Made by a program: the position numbers and the translations under genes
Shown here: piece after piece, positions 1 through 8,764 of the stretch
Layout of the letters: the number at the start of each line of letters is the position of its first letter
Numbering within the stretch: the first letter of the stretch is position 1
The notes under the pieces: model-generated
Seen by the model: only the letters and a program-made list of their open reading frames with translations
What the model was told of the DNA's origin: nothing
The model's database searches: none
Assembly: GCA_031282405.1 (NCBI GenBank)
Contig: JAITDU010000045.1
Span: 62,001 to 126,000, forward strand
From: Coriobacteriales bacterium
GTDB taxonomy: Bacteria; Actinomycetota; Coriobacteriia; Coriobacteriales; UBA8131
Length of the DNA stretch: 64,000 bases
Direction of reading: 5' to 3'

Positions 1-372
1 AAGCGAGGAATACTACACTACCATCTATTAAAGTTTAATGAACCAATACTAGCCGTCTGGGAACATGGTTACTATGAGTGTGTGGTAGTACCGTCCTGCG
101 CTGATGCAGTTCAGACTTCTTTGTATCTTTGCAAATATTTGGTTAAAGATGGATATGTTGATCGGCCGGTTAATTCGAAAGCATATATCTGTTCTAAAGA
201 TATTACACGACCTGTTGATGTGGATTTTACAACTGCAGTGGACGTTGAGGAACTCGGGTTAATTCCTCTGTACTATAGTGATAAAATTGTTGAAATACCT
301 ACGCTTGATATACAGAAAGTGTCGCATGCAATTTATGATTTGGCTAATTTGACGGAGGTAAATAATGCCTAA
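1..372 (+). CDS. Rolling-circle replication initiator (HUH endonuclease), C-terminal part, truncated by window edge
   Basis: The open frame extends upstream of the listed ORF to base 1: KRGILHYHLLKFNEPILAVWEHGYYECVVVPSCADAVQTSLYLCKYLVKDG. HYH fits the HUH metal motif and LYLCKYLVKD fits the catalytic Tyr/Lys motif (YxxK). Confidence 0.7.
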   Translation, partial: KRGILHYHLLKFNEPILAVWEHGYYECVVVPSCADAVQTSLYLCKYLVKDGYVDRPVNSKAYICSKDITRPVDVDFTTAVDVEELGLIPLYYSDKIVEIPTLDIQKVSHAIYDLANLTEVNNA

Positions 373-595
373 ATTTTATTTAACAAAGTCACAACAGCGC
401 CGTGCTCAAGCCATCGAGGAAGCGCGTAAAATTGCTAAGTTAACTGATGGAGAGGATTTGCCAAATATTGTAGTCACATATGATGTAAATCAGATAAAGA
501 AGCGTTCCCGTAAAGGTTCTTTGGTTTCTCTTATCATATTTGGCATTTTGGTTGCTTTGTTCTTGTATGTAGTTTTGTACGGTGAGTTCCTTTGA
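365..595 (+). CDS. Small single-pass membrane protein in the mobile-element operon
   Basis: Overlaps the end of the Rep ORF; one C-terminal hydrophobic segment (LVSLIIFGILVALFLYVVLYG). Confidence 0.6.
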   Translation: MPKFYLTKSQQRRAQAIEEARKIAKLTDGEDLPNIVVTYDVNQIKKRSRKGSLVSLIIFGILVALFLYVVLYGEFL

Positions 596-895
596 TTCAT
601 ACTGGCAAGATTTTTTAGTGTGAGGTGGAGCGGTTTTGCAGCTTGTTTTGGTGGTGATGGTGGTACCGTTAGCGATGCTTATCAGGATGGGTGATGCTTA
701 TCAGGATGGCTGCAGTTCAAATTCTGTTCCCGTGAGAAGATAATATCATATAACTTCTCATGAGGTGTTACCACTTTATACGCCGGCATGCTATCTACGC
801 CGGCAATTGTCATATATGTTAATATATATGATACTGATTAGGTTTGTTCCGTATTTGTGCTTATCCTGTTATCGCAGAGAGTTGAAAGGATTGCA

Positions 896-1099
896 ATGGA
901 AATTCAAATCCGAATGGCTTTGGTTTATGCTGGTATTACTCAAAAGCAACTAGGCAAACAGTTGGGCATGTCTCTCCCCTCTTTCAACGCAAAGCTAAAA
1001 CGCGATACATGGACAGTTTCGGAATTGCAGCAGATTGCCAAGGCTTTGAATTGTGAGTTTGTCTCATTTTTTCGCTTCAAGGATGATAAAATTATTTAA
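896..1099 (+). CDS. Cro/C1-like helix-turn-helix DNA-binding protein
   Basis: MEIQIRMALVYAGITQKQLGKQLGMSLPSFNAKLKRDTWTVSELQQIAKALNCEF has a typical HTH pattern; internal ATG start chosen within ORF 857..1099. Confidence 0.7.
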   Translation: MEIQIRMALVYAGITQKQLGKQLGMSLPSFNAKLKRDTWTVSELQQIAKALNCEFVSFFRFKDDKII

Positions 1100-1364
1100 T
1101 ACCGTTTGCCGTTTTCTATGTTTTTCTTAAATTAATAGTTATGACTAGTTTTCAATATATATTGTTAAGATATTAATATAAATATTAACATATCATATAT
1201 TATCAGAATAGTGGGTTTGGTATTAAAAGGCTCATTACGGAGCACATAAGGCACTGTATACCGATTCGAGACCGTAGAAGCCTGCAGATGACGGCATAAT
1301 TGACAAAGTCTAAATATAAGACACGACAAGAACACCTTATTTCTCATATACTAGAATCGGAGTA

Positions 1365-2534
1365 ATGATGACATGTTCAGCAACCACTACGCAATCAACC
1401 GTGCAGTCAAAAGTTTACTTTACAAACTTGCGCGTACGCGAAGGACAGTCGCAATTAAGTAAATTGCGTGATCTGGTTATGGCTGCCGGCATTGCAGACA
1501 TCAATTTTGACCGGAAATTCACGGCTATCAAAATGCATTTTGGTGAGGGCGAAAATATTGCTTACCTGCGGCCAAACTATGCCCGCGTGATTGTCGATGT
1601 GGTTAAAGAACTGGGTGGCAGACCCTACCTTGTGGATTGCAATACGCTGTATCCCGGTCGTCGTAAAAACGCCTTGGAGCATATTGATCTAGCCTACGAG
1701 CACGGTTTCTCGCCGTTTTCCACAGGCTGTAACATTCTCATCGGCGATGGTCTGACCGGCTCGGACGAGGCACTGGTACCAGTCAAGGGCGGCCGTTATA
1801 TTACCGAGGCTAAGGTTGGTCGGGCGGTCATGGACGCCGATGTCTTGATCTCGCTCAGCCACTTCAAAGGACATATTGAGACCGGTTTTGGCGGGGCTTT
1901 GAAAAACATTGGCATGGGTTGTGGCTCGCGGGCCGGGAAGATGTCGATACACTCCGCCTCGCGCCCCACCATCAACCAAAATACCTGTATTGGCTGTGGC
2001 AAGTGCTCAAAATATTGCGCTTCTGACGCCATCTATTATCAGACAAAGAAGGCTCATATTGACGCAGAAGCGTGTATCAGTTGCGGTCACTGTATCGCTG
2101 CCTGCCCTACCGATTCGATCCGCTCGGTACTCGACGAAAAATCCGAACTGGTGGACGCTAAAATTGTTGAGTATGCCAAGGCTATCTTAGATGTTTTGCC
2201 CAGCTTTCACGTGAGTCTCGTTATTGATGTTTCGCCCTTGTGCGACTGTTGGAGCGCCAACGACGCGCCCATCGTCCCCGATGTGGGTATGTTCGCATCT
2301 TTTGACCCAGTGGCCTTAGATCTGGCCTGTGCCGATGCGGTCAATGCCCAGCCGCCCTTTGAGGACTCAGCTTTGGGAGACGCACTGGCCAAACTAAAGC
2401 ACGAACACGACCATGATCACACCCAGATTGACTATTTCGACATTGTCAACACGTCATCACATTGGCGTGCCCAGATAGATTATGGGGTGGAAATTGGTCT
2501 GGGTAGTAACGATTACGAGCTTATTGAGGTTTAG
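1365..2534 (+). CDS. DUF362 domain protein with two 4Fe-4S cluster motifs
   Basis: CIGCGKCSKYC and CISCGHCIAACP motifs; DUF362-like N-terminus (FTAIKMHFGEGENIAYLRP). Confidence 0.88.
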   Translation: MMTCSATTTQSTVQSKVYFTNLRVREGQSQLSKLRDLVMAAGIADINFDRKFTAIKMHFGEGENIAYLRPNYARVIVDVVKELGGRPYLVDCNTLYPGRRKNALEHIDLAYEHGFSPFSTGCNILIGDGLTGSDEALVPVKGGRYITEAKVGRAVMDADVLISLSHFKGHIETGFGGALKNIGMGCGSRAGKMSIHSASRPTINQNTCIGCGKCSKYCASDAIYYQTKKAHIDAEACISCGHCIAACPTDSIRSVLDEKSELVDAKIVEYAKAILDVLPSFHVSLVIDVSPLCDCWSANDAPIVPDVGMFASFDPVALDLACADAVNAQPPFEDSALGDALAKLKHEHDHDHTQIDYFDIVNTSSHWRAQIDYGVEIGLGSNDYELIEV

Positions 2535-2548
2535 CACTCCCCTCTCTC

Positions 2549-2648
2549 GTCGCGTATCGGTTTGAATTGGACTGTGTTGTTCTCCGCCGATGCACTTGGT
2601 TGCAGATTTGAGGTCGCGTAGCGGTTTGAATTGGACTGTGTTGTTCTC
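2549..2648. repeat. Two 36-bp direct repeats (35/36 identical) separated by 28 bp; CRISPR-like doublet
   Basis: GTCGCGTA[T/G]CGGTTTGAATTGGACTGTGTTGTTCTC at 2549-2584 and 2613-2648. Confidence 0.9.
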
Positions 2649-2654
2649 GGTTGA

Positions 2655-2915
2655 CTTATATTTGAGTATCATGGCATTGCTGCCAAAGACTCTGGTGCTA
2701 ACGCCGCTACGGCTGACGGGTTTTTTATTTTTATACAGCCCAAAATTTACGATGGTACTTGCACACTTGTTACCTACAAACTAACCCACGTTGACGGGAC
2801 AGAATATGACGAAGATTTTCGTGTAATCATATATGATGGAGCGGAACGCTACGGGTCCATCGCCTATGACGCTAGTGCCGGCTACGAGGTCTATCGCAAC
2901 ATCTGTATTGCCTGA
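2655..2915 (+). pseudogene. Start-less 86-codon ORF remnant of unknown protein
   Basis: Open frame with no ATG/GTG/TTG: LIFEYHGIAAKDSGANAATADGFFIFIQPKIYDGTCTLVTYKLTHVDGTEYDEDFRVIIYDGAERYGSIAYDASAGYEVYRNICIA*. Confidence 0.55.
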
Positions 2916-3004
2916 GTGTCGCATGAATCTTGTCGGATCTGCCAGTGCGGTGCTAAACACAGTGCCAAAAAATCCAGTTGGGGCATGTTTGATGTTAAAA
3001 CGTA

Positions 3005-4756
3005 TCAGACATCCATGATTATTGGGATGACCATCGGCCGGCGGCGTACACGTTCCCAAATAAGCTTGGACAGGCTCTCGCGCACGGCCCGTTTAAGACG
3101 ATTGGAATTGTTGCGGTGCTCATGGGCAAAAGCGGCGACGGTCCGCTCGACCACACTCACGGCATCGGCCAAAAGCTCCGGGTCGTCTCCCCCGCTGACC
3201 CCGCGCATGATGACTTCCGGTTGTCCGGACGGGCGTGAATCGCGGCGGCGCACCATCGCTACAACTGTGACGATGCCGTCTGAAGCCAGGGTCTGGCGGT
3301 CTTTGAGCACGACGTTGGACACATCGCCTACCGACAAACCATCTACATAGATGACCCCGCTGTCTACCGCATCGCCACGTTTGATACCGCGAGAATCCAT
3401 CACGAGGCTGTCGCCGTTCTCAAGAATAAATATGTTCTTCTTGGCGACACCAACATCCTCAGCCAATCGCGCGTGGGCTCTGAGATGCAACGATTCGCCA
3501 TGAACCGGCATGAAGTTACGAGGCCTGGTCATAGACAATACGAGCTTCAACTCTTCGGGTCCGGCATGACCGGACACATGTACGAGCGCGCGCTGTTTGT
3601 CGTAAATTTCGGCACCTACCTTGGAAAGCGCGTTTATGACCCGTGTTACGGCTTTTTCATTGCCGGGAACCGGTGTGGCCGAGATAATAACCGTGTCGCC
3701 CTCTTCAATCTCAACAGTGCGATGTTCACTGTTGGCCATTCTGGCCAGAGCGCTCAGTGGCTCACCCTGAGAACCGGTGCACAGTATCACCAGTTTGTCG
3801 GACGGTATGTTCTTGGCGGCGTAGGCATCAATAATGTCAGCGGATCCTACATCCAGATAGCCCAGGTCACGAGCTATCTCGGTGTTCGTGAGCATCGAGC
3901 GGCCGGTCACGGCCACCTTTCTGCCTGCGGCCTTGGCGGCAGCACAAACCTGTTGGATTCGATGGATATGACTGGAGAATGCAGCAACGATCACGCGCTT
4001 TTCGGCCCGTTCGATGATCTGGCGCAAGACCTTGCCTACCTCGGCCTCGGACTTAGTAAAGTTGGCGTTCGTAGCGTTAGTCGAATCTGACATCAAAAGA
4101 TCGATCCCCATCTCGCCATAGCGTGCCAACGCCGCGAAGTCGGTGTGGATGCCGTCTATCGGGGTCTGATCGAGTTTGAAGTCGCCGGTATGTACCACAT
4201 TTCCCACCGGAGTTTTAATCAGAAGACCCATGGCGGCCGGTATAGAGTGGTTGACTGAGAAGAACTCAAGATCATAAACACCTAGCTTCAAGTGGGTGCC
4301 GGGCTTGACTTCACGCAGGTCGGGGTTCTTAATGCGATGTTCTTTGAACTTCCCGTCGATAAAGCCCAACGTCAACTTTGAACTGAATATTGGCACTCTG
4401 CGATCCAAGTCTTTCAAGAGATATGGCAGAGCACCGGTGTGGTCCTCATGTCCGTGGGTGATGACGATACCTTTGAGCTTATCGGCCTTCTCAAGCAGAT
4501 AAGTATAGTCTGGCAAGATCAAATCCACACCCGGATGATCGTCGTCAGGAAACATCAACCCAGCGTCAACAACGATAGCATCATTGCCGTATTCGAACAC
4601 GGTCATGTTTTTGCCAATACCATCCAAGCCGCCCAGCGGGACTATTTTGAGTTGACCTTTAGATGTGCCCAATTGACCACGGTTGTGTTGTCGCTGCTGT
4701 TTTTGTTTGGAGTCGCCAGAGCCATTGCGAGAGCCGTTACCTCTAGCCTTGCCCAT
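3005..4756 (-). CDS. rnj: Ribonuclease J
   Basis: Metallo-beta-lactamase/beta-CASP signature (ITHGHEDHTGALPYLL, MPVHGESLHLRAH); start MGKARGNG chosen inside ORF 3005..4855. Confidence 0.93.
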   Translation of the reverse strand: MGKARGNGSRNGSGDSKQKQQRQHNRGQLGTSKGQLKIVPLGGLDGIGKNMTVFEYGNDAIVVDAGLMFPDDDHPGVDLILPDYTYLLEKADKLKGIVITHGHEDHTGALPYLLKDLDRRVPIFSSKLTLGFIDGKFKEHRIKNPDLREVKPGTHLKLGVYDLEFFSVNHSIPAAMGLLIKTPVGNVVHTGDFKLDQTPIDGIHTDFAALARYGEMGIDLLMSDSTNATNANFTKSEAEVGKVLRQIIERAEKRVIVAAFSSHIHRIQQVCAAAKAAGRKVAVTGRSMLTNTEIARDLGYLDVGSADIIDAYAAKNIPSDKLVILCTGSQGEPLSALARMANSEHRTVEIEEGDTVIISATPVPGNEKAVTRVINALSKVGAEIYDKQRALVHVSGHAGPEELKLVLSMTRPRNFMPVHGESLHLRAHARLAEDVGVAKKNIFILENGDSLVMDSRGIKRGDAVDSGVIYVDGLSVGDVSNVVLKDRQTLASDGIVTVVAMVRRRDSRPSGQPEVIMRGVSGGDDPELLADAVSVVERTVAAFAHEHRNNSNRLKRAVRESLSKLIWERVRRRPMVIPIIMDV

Positions 4757-5104
4757 TGCCCTTGTCCTTTGTCTGTTTGATTGTGTGCTGTAGCGCAGCG
4801 ATGGGCAAAAAGATCGCGCGCACGTACACTGATGTCCCTGTGTGCAACAGGGCACCTCCTTACTTGTATTCTCACTCCCCTATTTCGCACTTCGCCGCAA
4901 GCGAAAAGAACGAAACAGGCCTTTATGCAGGCGCGGCATCGGCCAACACCTCTTAAGCCCTCGCCAGAGGGCAGTCATTCAAATCTATATTAGTAGCTTA
5001 TTCTCACCATTATATATGAGTATTTTGGTGATAAAACCCTCTCTACAGCCATCAAACTATGACAAAAACGCTTGTCAAGGTTTAATTGCTAAGAAGTATA
5101 ACAA

Positions 5105-6007
5105 TTATAGCATATCCGCATCCTTGAGCACGGTCGCCAGGTGTGCACTTTGTTCTGGGGTGGCATCAACAAGCGGCAGACGTACACCTCCGCAGTCAAA
5201 GCTAAGCAAGCGCATAGCCTGTTTGACCATGATGGGGTTGGCGGTTACGAACAATTCGCGCATCAACGGCAACAGATGGTCGTGCGCCGAATGTGCCTTG
5301 TCCCATTTACCCGCAGCAGCCAGATCGACTATCTGCTTCATGTGCTCGGGGGCAACATTGCCAATGGTGGAAATAACGCCCCAACCGCCCAATTCCATGA
5401 GCTGTAGGGTGATCTCGTCATCGCCGGCGTAGACTTTAAAGCCCAGCGGTGCGTTGTCGACGATGGAGGCGATCTGTTCCAGATCACCGGAGGCTTCCTT
5501 GATGCCCACGATATTGTCCAGTTCATGTGCCAAACGCAGTGTGGTATGCGCCTCCATGTTGATAACGCATCTTCCCGGGATGTTGTAAAGGATGACCGGT
5601 AGGTCAATAGCCTGGGCGATCTCCTTAAAATGCCGGTAAAGACCTTCTTGCGGCGGCTTGTTGTAGTAGGGCACCACACACATAACGCCATCCACACCCA
5701 AACGGGCGACATCGCGGGCAAAATCCAAAGAATCGGCCGTGCAGTTATCCCCAACATTGGCAATCACGGGCACCCGGCCACTCACGGCCGACAAAACTGC
5801 TTTGAAGAGTTGGATCTTCTGGGGATAAAAGACAGTGGGAGACTCGCCGGTAGTGCCGTTGATCAACAGTGCGTCCGCCTTGGCTCGAATCAGTCGATCT
5901 GCCAGCTGTTGTGCTCTTTCTAAATCCAGTTCCAAGTCGGGCGTGAACGGTGTGATCATTGCCGGAATAAAACGGCCGAATGGGTATGCTGCATCAGTCT
6001 TGCTCAC
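5105..6007 (-). CDS. dapA: 4-hydroxy-tetrahydrodipicolinate synthase
   Basis: DHDPS signatures (LINGTTGESPT, PVILYNIPGRCVINM, GIKEASGD). Confidence 0.95.
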   Translation of the reverse strand: MSKTDAAYPFGRFIPAMITPFTPDLELDLERAQQLADRLIRAKADALLINGTTGESPTVFYPQKIQLFKAVLSAVSGRVPVIANVGDNCTADSLDFARDVARLGVDGVMCVVPYYNKPPQEGLYRHFKEIAQAIDLPVILYNIPGRCVINMEAHTTLRLAHELDNIVGIKEASGDLEQIASIVDNAPLGFKVYAGDDEITLQLMELGGWGVISTIGNVAPEHMKQIVDLAAAGKWDKAHSAHDHLLPLMRELFVTANPIMVKQAMRLLSFDCGGVRLPLVDATPEQSAHLATVLKDADML

Positions 6008-6849
6008 AGGTTCATCAACTCCTCTAGCCCGATAATTAAGCCTCGCAGTTGTCCGACTTTGCGTATCGCCAAAAGCACTCCGGGCATGAAAGCGCTGCGA
6101 TTGATAGAGTCGTGACGAATAGTAAGAGTTTGCCCCGGCGAACCGAATATCACTTCTTGCGCCGCCACGAAACCATCAGAACGTATCGAATGTAAACGAA
6201 CATCGCCCAAGGCCGCCCCTCTGCTGCCGGCAAAATCTATGAGCTCAGCTTCAGGACCCGGTGCCGCAGTAGCAAGGTCTTGCTCAGCGCGCAGTCTGGC
6301 GATGGTCCGAGCAGTTGCGATGGCCGTGGCGCTGGGGGCATCGGCCTTGGCGTTGTGATGGAACTCTAACACCTCGACATCAGGAAAATATTTTGCTGCC
6401 TGTGCGGCAGCCATCATCATCACGACAGCACCGATGCTGAAGTTAGGCGCAACGAACAGCGCCGTTTCGTTTTTTGCATAGGTGCCAAGTCGCTCTAAAG
6501 TCGCGTGGTCCAGACCACTGGTACCTACCACACAATCGACTCGGTGCTCAAGTGCTGTTTTAATATTCTCGGGAGCGGCCACAGGCAGACTAAAATCGAC
6601 CAATACGTCGGGTTGAACAGCGGAAATAGCCTGGTCCAATTCGATAAAGGCTGGCGCAACGTGCTGTCCGCCGAGCGTTATTTCGGTCTGCGTGGCTTTC
6701 GGATCATAGCCCCCGGCCACACACATCCCGTCTGCATCCAAAACCGCACGGACGGTCTCTTGCCCCATGTTGCCCTTCCAACCTGAAACTAATACCTTAA
6801 GTGGGCGGGGCTCTGTGGACCCTGTGTATCCCTCGTTACTCACACTCAT
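6004..6849 (-). CDS. dapB: 4-hydroxy-tetrahydrodipicolinate reductase
   Basis: EFHHNAKADAPSATA signature; ATGA-type overlap with dapA. Confidence 0.95.
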   Translation of the reverse strand: MSVSNEGYTGSTEPRPLKVLVSGWKGNMGQETVRAVLDADGMCVAGGYDPKATQTEITLGGQHVAPAFIELDQAISAVQPDVLVDFSLPVAAPENIKTALEHRVDCVVGTSGLDHATLERLGTYAKNETALFVAPNFSIGAVVMMMAAAQAAKYFPDVEVLEFHHNAKADAPSATAIATARTIARLRAEQDLATAAPGPEAELIDFAGSRGAALGDVRLHSIRSDGFVAAQEVIFGSPGQTLTIRHDSINRSAFMPGVLLAIRKVGQLRGLIIGLEELMNL

Positions 6850-6852
6850 GTC

Positions 6853-8106
6853 CTAGCCAAACAGTTCTGACAGTTCCTTTTTGCCTAACGGGCTGATAAC
6901 AGCGATGGTCGGCTGTGCGGACAAGACGCGTTTAGCCACTCTCTGAATATCCGTCGGCTCAACCGCTCGATAGCGGTCGATGGTTTCCTCCAGCGAAAGC
7001 AACTCCAGACCCTGAACAGCGTGGGAACCGAGTTTGATCATCCTGTCGCGTGTCGATTCCATCGCCAATACCATGGTACCAATGAGGTATTCCTTGACCC
7101 GCTTGAGTTCTTCTGTGCTTATTCCACGTTCAAGCAGTTTGGCCGTCTCGGTCCTGATTAAACTGTAGACCTCTGCAAGGTTGGCGGGCCTGGTACCGCA
7201 GTAGATAAAAAACTGCGCAGCGTTCATATAGGGCACCGTAGCTGCGTAGATAGCATAGGCCAATCCGCGCTTTTCGCGCACCTCCTGAAACAGGCGCGAG
7301 GACATCGGCCCACCGAGAGTCGAATCCAGTATCCGGGCGGCATAGCGATCATCTTCACCAAGCGCCACGCCCGGCATTCCATAGACCAGGTGGGCTTGCT
7401 CAGTGTCTTTTTGTTCAAAGGTCAGACGTTCACGCGTGCCACCTTCAACACAACCTCGAGGGTTGACTTGGCCTGGGGCGACCGTGCTGAAATGTTTCTC
7501 GCACAGTTGAACCAAGGCAGCATGTTCGATGTTACCGGCTGCAGTCAGTACTGCGTTACCCGCGTGATAATGTTTTTGGTGATAAGCCACACAATCGCTA
7601 TGGGCGAAGCTGCCGACGATCTCGCGAGTACCAAGGATGGAGCGCCCCAGTTGATGGCGTGGAAACATGGCTTCGGTGAAGATATCACCAACGTGATCAT
7701 CGGGCGTGTCCTCATAACGGGCAATCTCTTCGATGACCACCTGACGTTCAGAGTCTATGGCCTCTTGGGCAAACAATGAGTGCTTGAGCATATCAGCCAG
7801 TATCGTCACAGCTTGTTCTAAGTGCTCGTCCAAAACCCGCGCATAATAGCAGGTATATTCCTTTGAGGTAAAGGCGTTTAGCTCCGCCCCCATAGCGTCA
7901 AAGGCTGTAGAGATGTCCAATGCACTACGCTGCTCTGTGCCCTTGAACATCATATGTTCCATGAAATGCGAGATGCCTGACTGCTCGGGCAGTTCATCTC
8001 TGGAACCGACTCTAAACCAGATGCCGAGTGTGACCGAGCGTACTCCTTGCACGCGCTCACTTACGATATCGAAACCATTGTTCAACTGCGATGTTTCGTA
8101 AAACAT
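6853..8106 (-). CDS. M16 family zinc peptidase (pitrilysin-like)
   Basis: HFMEHMMFKGT (HxxEH) motif and downstream Glu. Confidence 0.93.
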   Translation of the reverse strand: MFYETSQLNNGFDIVSERVQGVRSVTLGIWFRVGSRDELPEQSGISHFMEHMMFKGTEQRSALDISTAFDAMGAELNAFTSKEYTCYYARVLDEHLEQAVTILADMLKHSLFAQEAIDSERQVVIEEIARYEDTPDDHVGDIFTEAMFPRHQLGRSILGTREIVGSFAHSDCVAYHQKHYHAGNAVLTAAGNIEHAALVQLCEKHFSTVAPGQVNPRGCVEGGTRERLTFEQKDTEQAHLVYGMPGVALGEDDRYAARILDSTLGGPMSSRLFQEVREKRGLAYAIYAATVPYMNAAQFFIYCGTRPANLAEVYSLIRTETAKLLERGISTEELKRVKEYLIGTMVLAMESTRDRMIKLGSHAVQGLELLSLEETIDRYRAVEPTDIQRVAKRVLSAQPTIAVISPLGKKELSELFG

Positions 8107-8108
8107 TG

Positions 8109-8681
8109 TTAGAACCAGCCCTTGTAGCCGATGACATATATGCGTTCAAAATCAGCTTGTGTAAGTATGACATAGCGTACGGCTTCGATCAGGGCAAATA
8201 TCCACATTACGAAGGTGCCCAGACCTAGGCATAGGCCGCCAATAGTCGCAATTAATAACATCGCAATACCTTCGTTTTTATAACCCAAATAGAACTTGTG
8301 AATGCCAAACATGCCCAGGGTAAAGGCCAAAACAACGGCTACCCATTTGTCTTTTTGCAAAGAGCCGATGCCGGCCCAACGGCCTTGCATCGGCTGATAG
8401 GAGTCGGACTGATAGTTGAAGCTACCGTAATAGTGATGGGATGATGGTGGAGGAGGCGTGCCCGGAGACGGGGTTGTTCCTTGTGGAGGTGGCGGTGGTG
8501 TAGTTGTGCCGACTGAACCCACACCAGGTGGAGGCGCCGCTGCAACAGGTGTCTGGGATGGGGCCGAATCAGATGTCTGAGCCGGAGGTATGGTTGCTAC
8601 AGATGGCGGTTGCGTGGCATTGGTAACACTGCCTTCCGGATTATCTGAGACGCTCTGGCCGGCATCGTTTTTCTCAGTCAT
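8109..8681 (-). CDS. TM2 domain-containing protein with Pro/Thr-rich N-terminus
   Basis: AFTLGMFGIHKFYLGYKNEGI...GGLCLGLGTFVMWIFALIEAVRY is TM2-like. Confidence 0.85.
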   Translation of the reverse strand: MTEKNDAGQSVSDNPEGSVTNATQPPSVATIPPAQTSDSAPSQTPVAAAPPPGVGSVGTTTPPPPPQGTTPSPGTPPPPSSHHYYGSFNYQSDSYQPMQGRWAGIGSLQKDKWVAVVLAFTLGMFGIHKFYLGYKNEGIAMLLIATIGGLCLGLGTFVMWIFALIEAVRYVILTQADFERIYVIGYKGWF

Positions 8682-8764
8682 GATATCGTTTCCTTAATCA
8701 CATAAAGTCAGATCTGCTGTATCGTGAACCAGTCTGCTCTTTCGAATTGACCGGTTTTTTGCGA

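Noticed and set aside
1145-1203. AT-rich palindromic tract as an attachment site
   Set aside because: Simple AT composition gives chance palindromes; no matching second copy visible in the window.
2590-2784. 64-aa ORF overlapping the repeat/remnant region
   Set aside because: Different frame from the coherent remnant peptide; starts inside the CRISPR-like spacer.
3473-4090. 205-aa plus-strand ORF
   Set aside because: Lies antisense within rnj; composition typical of a shadow ORF.
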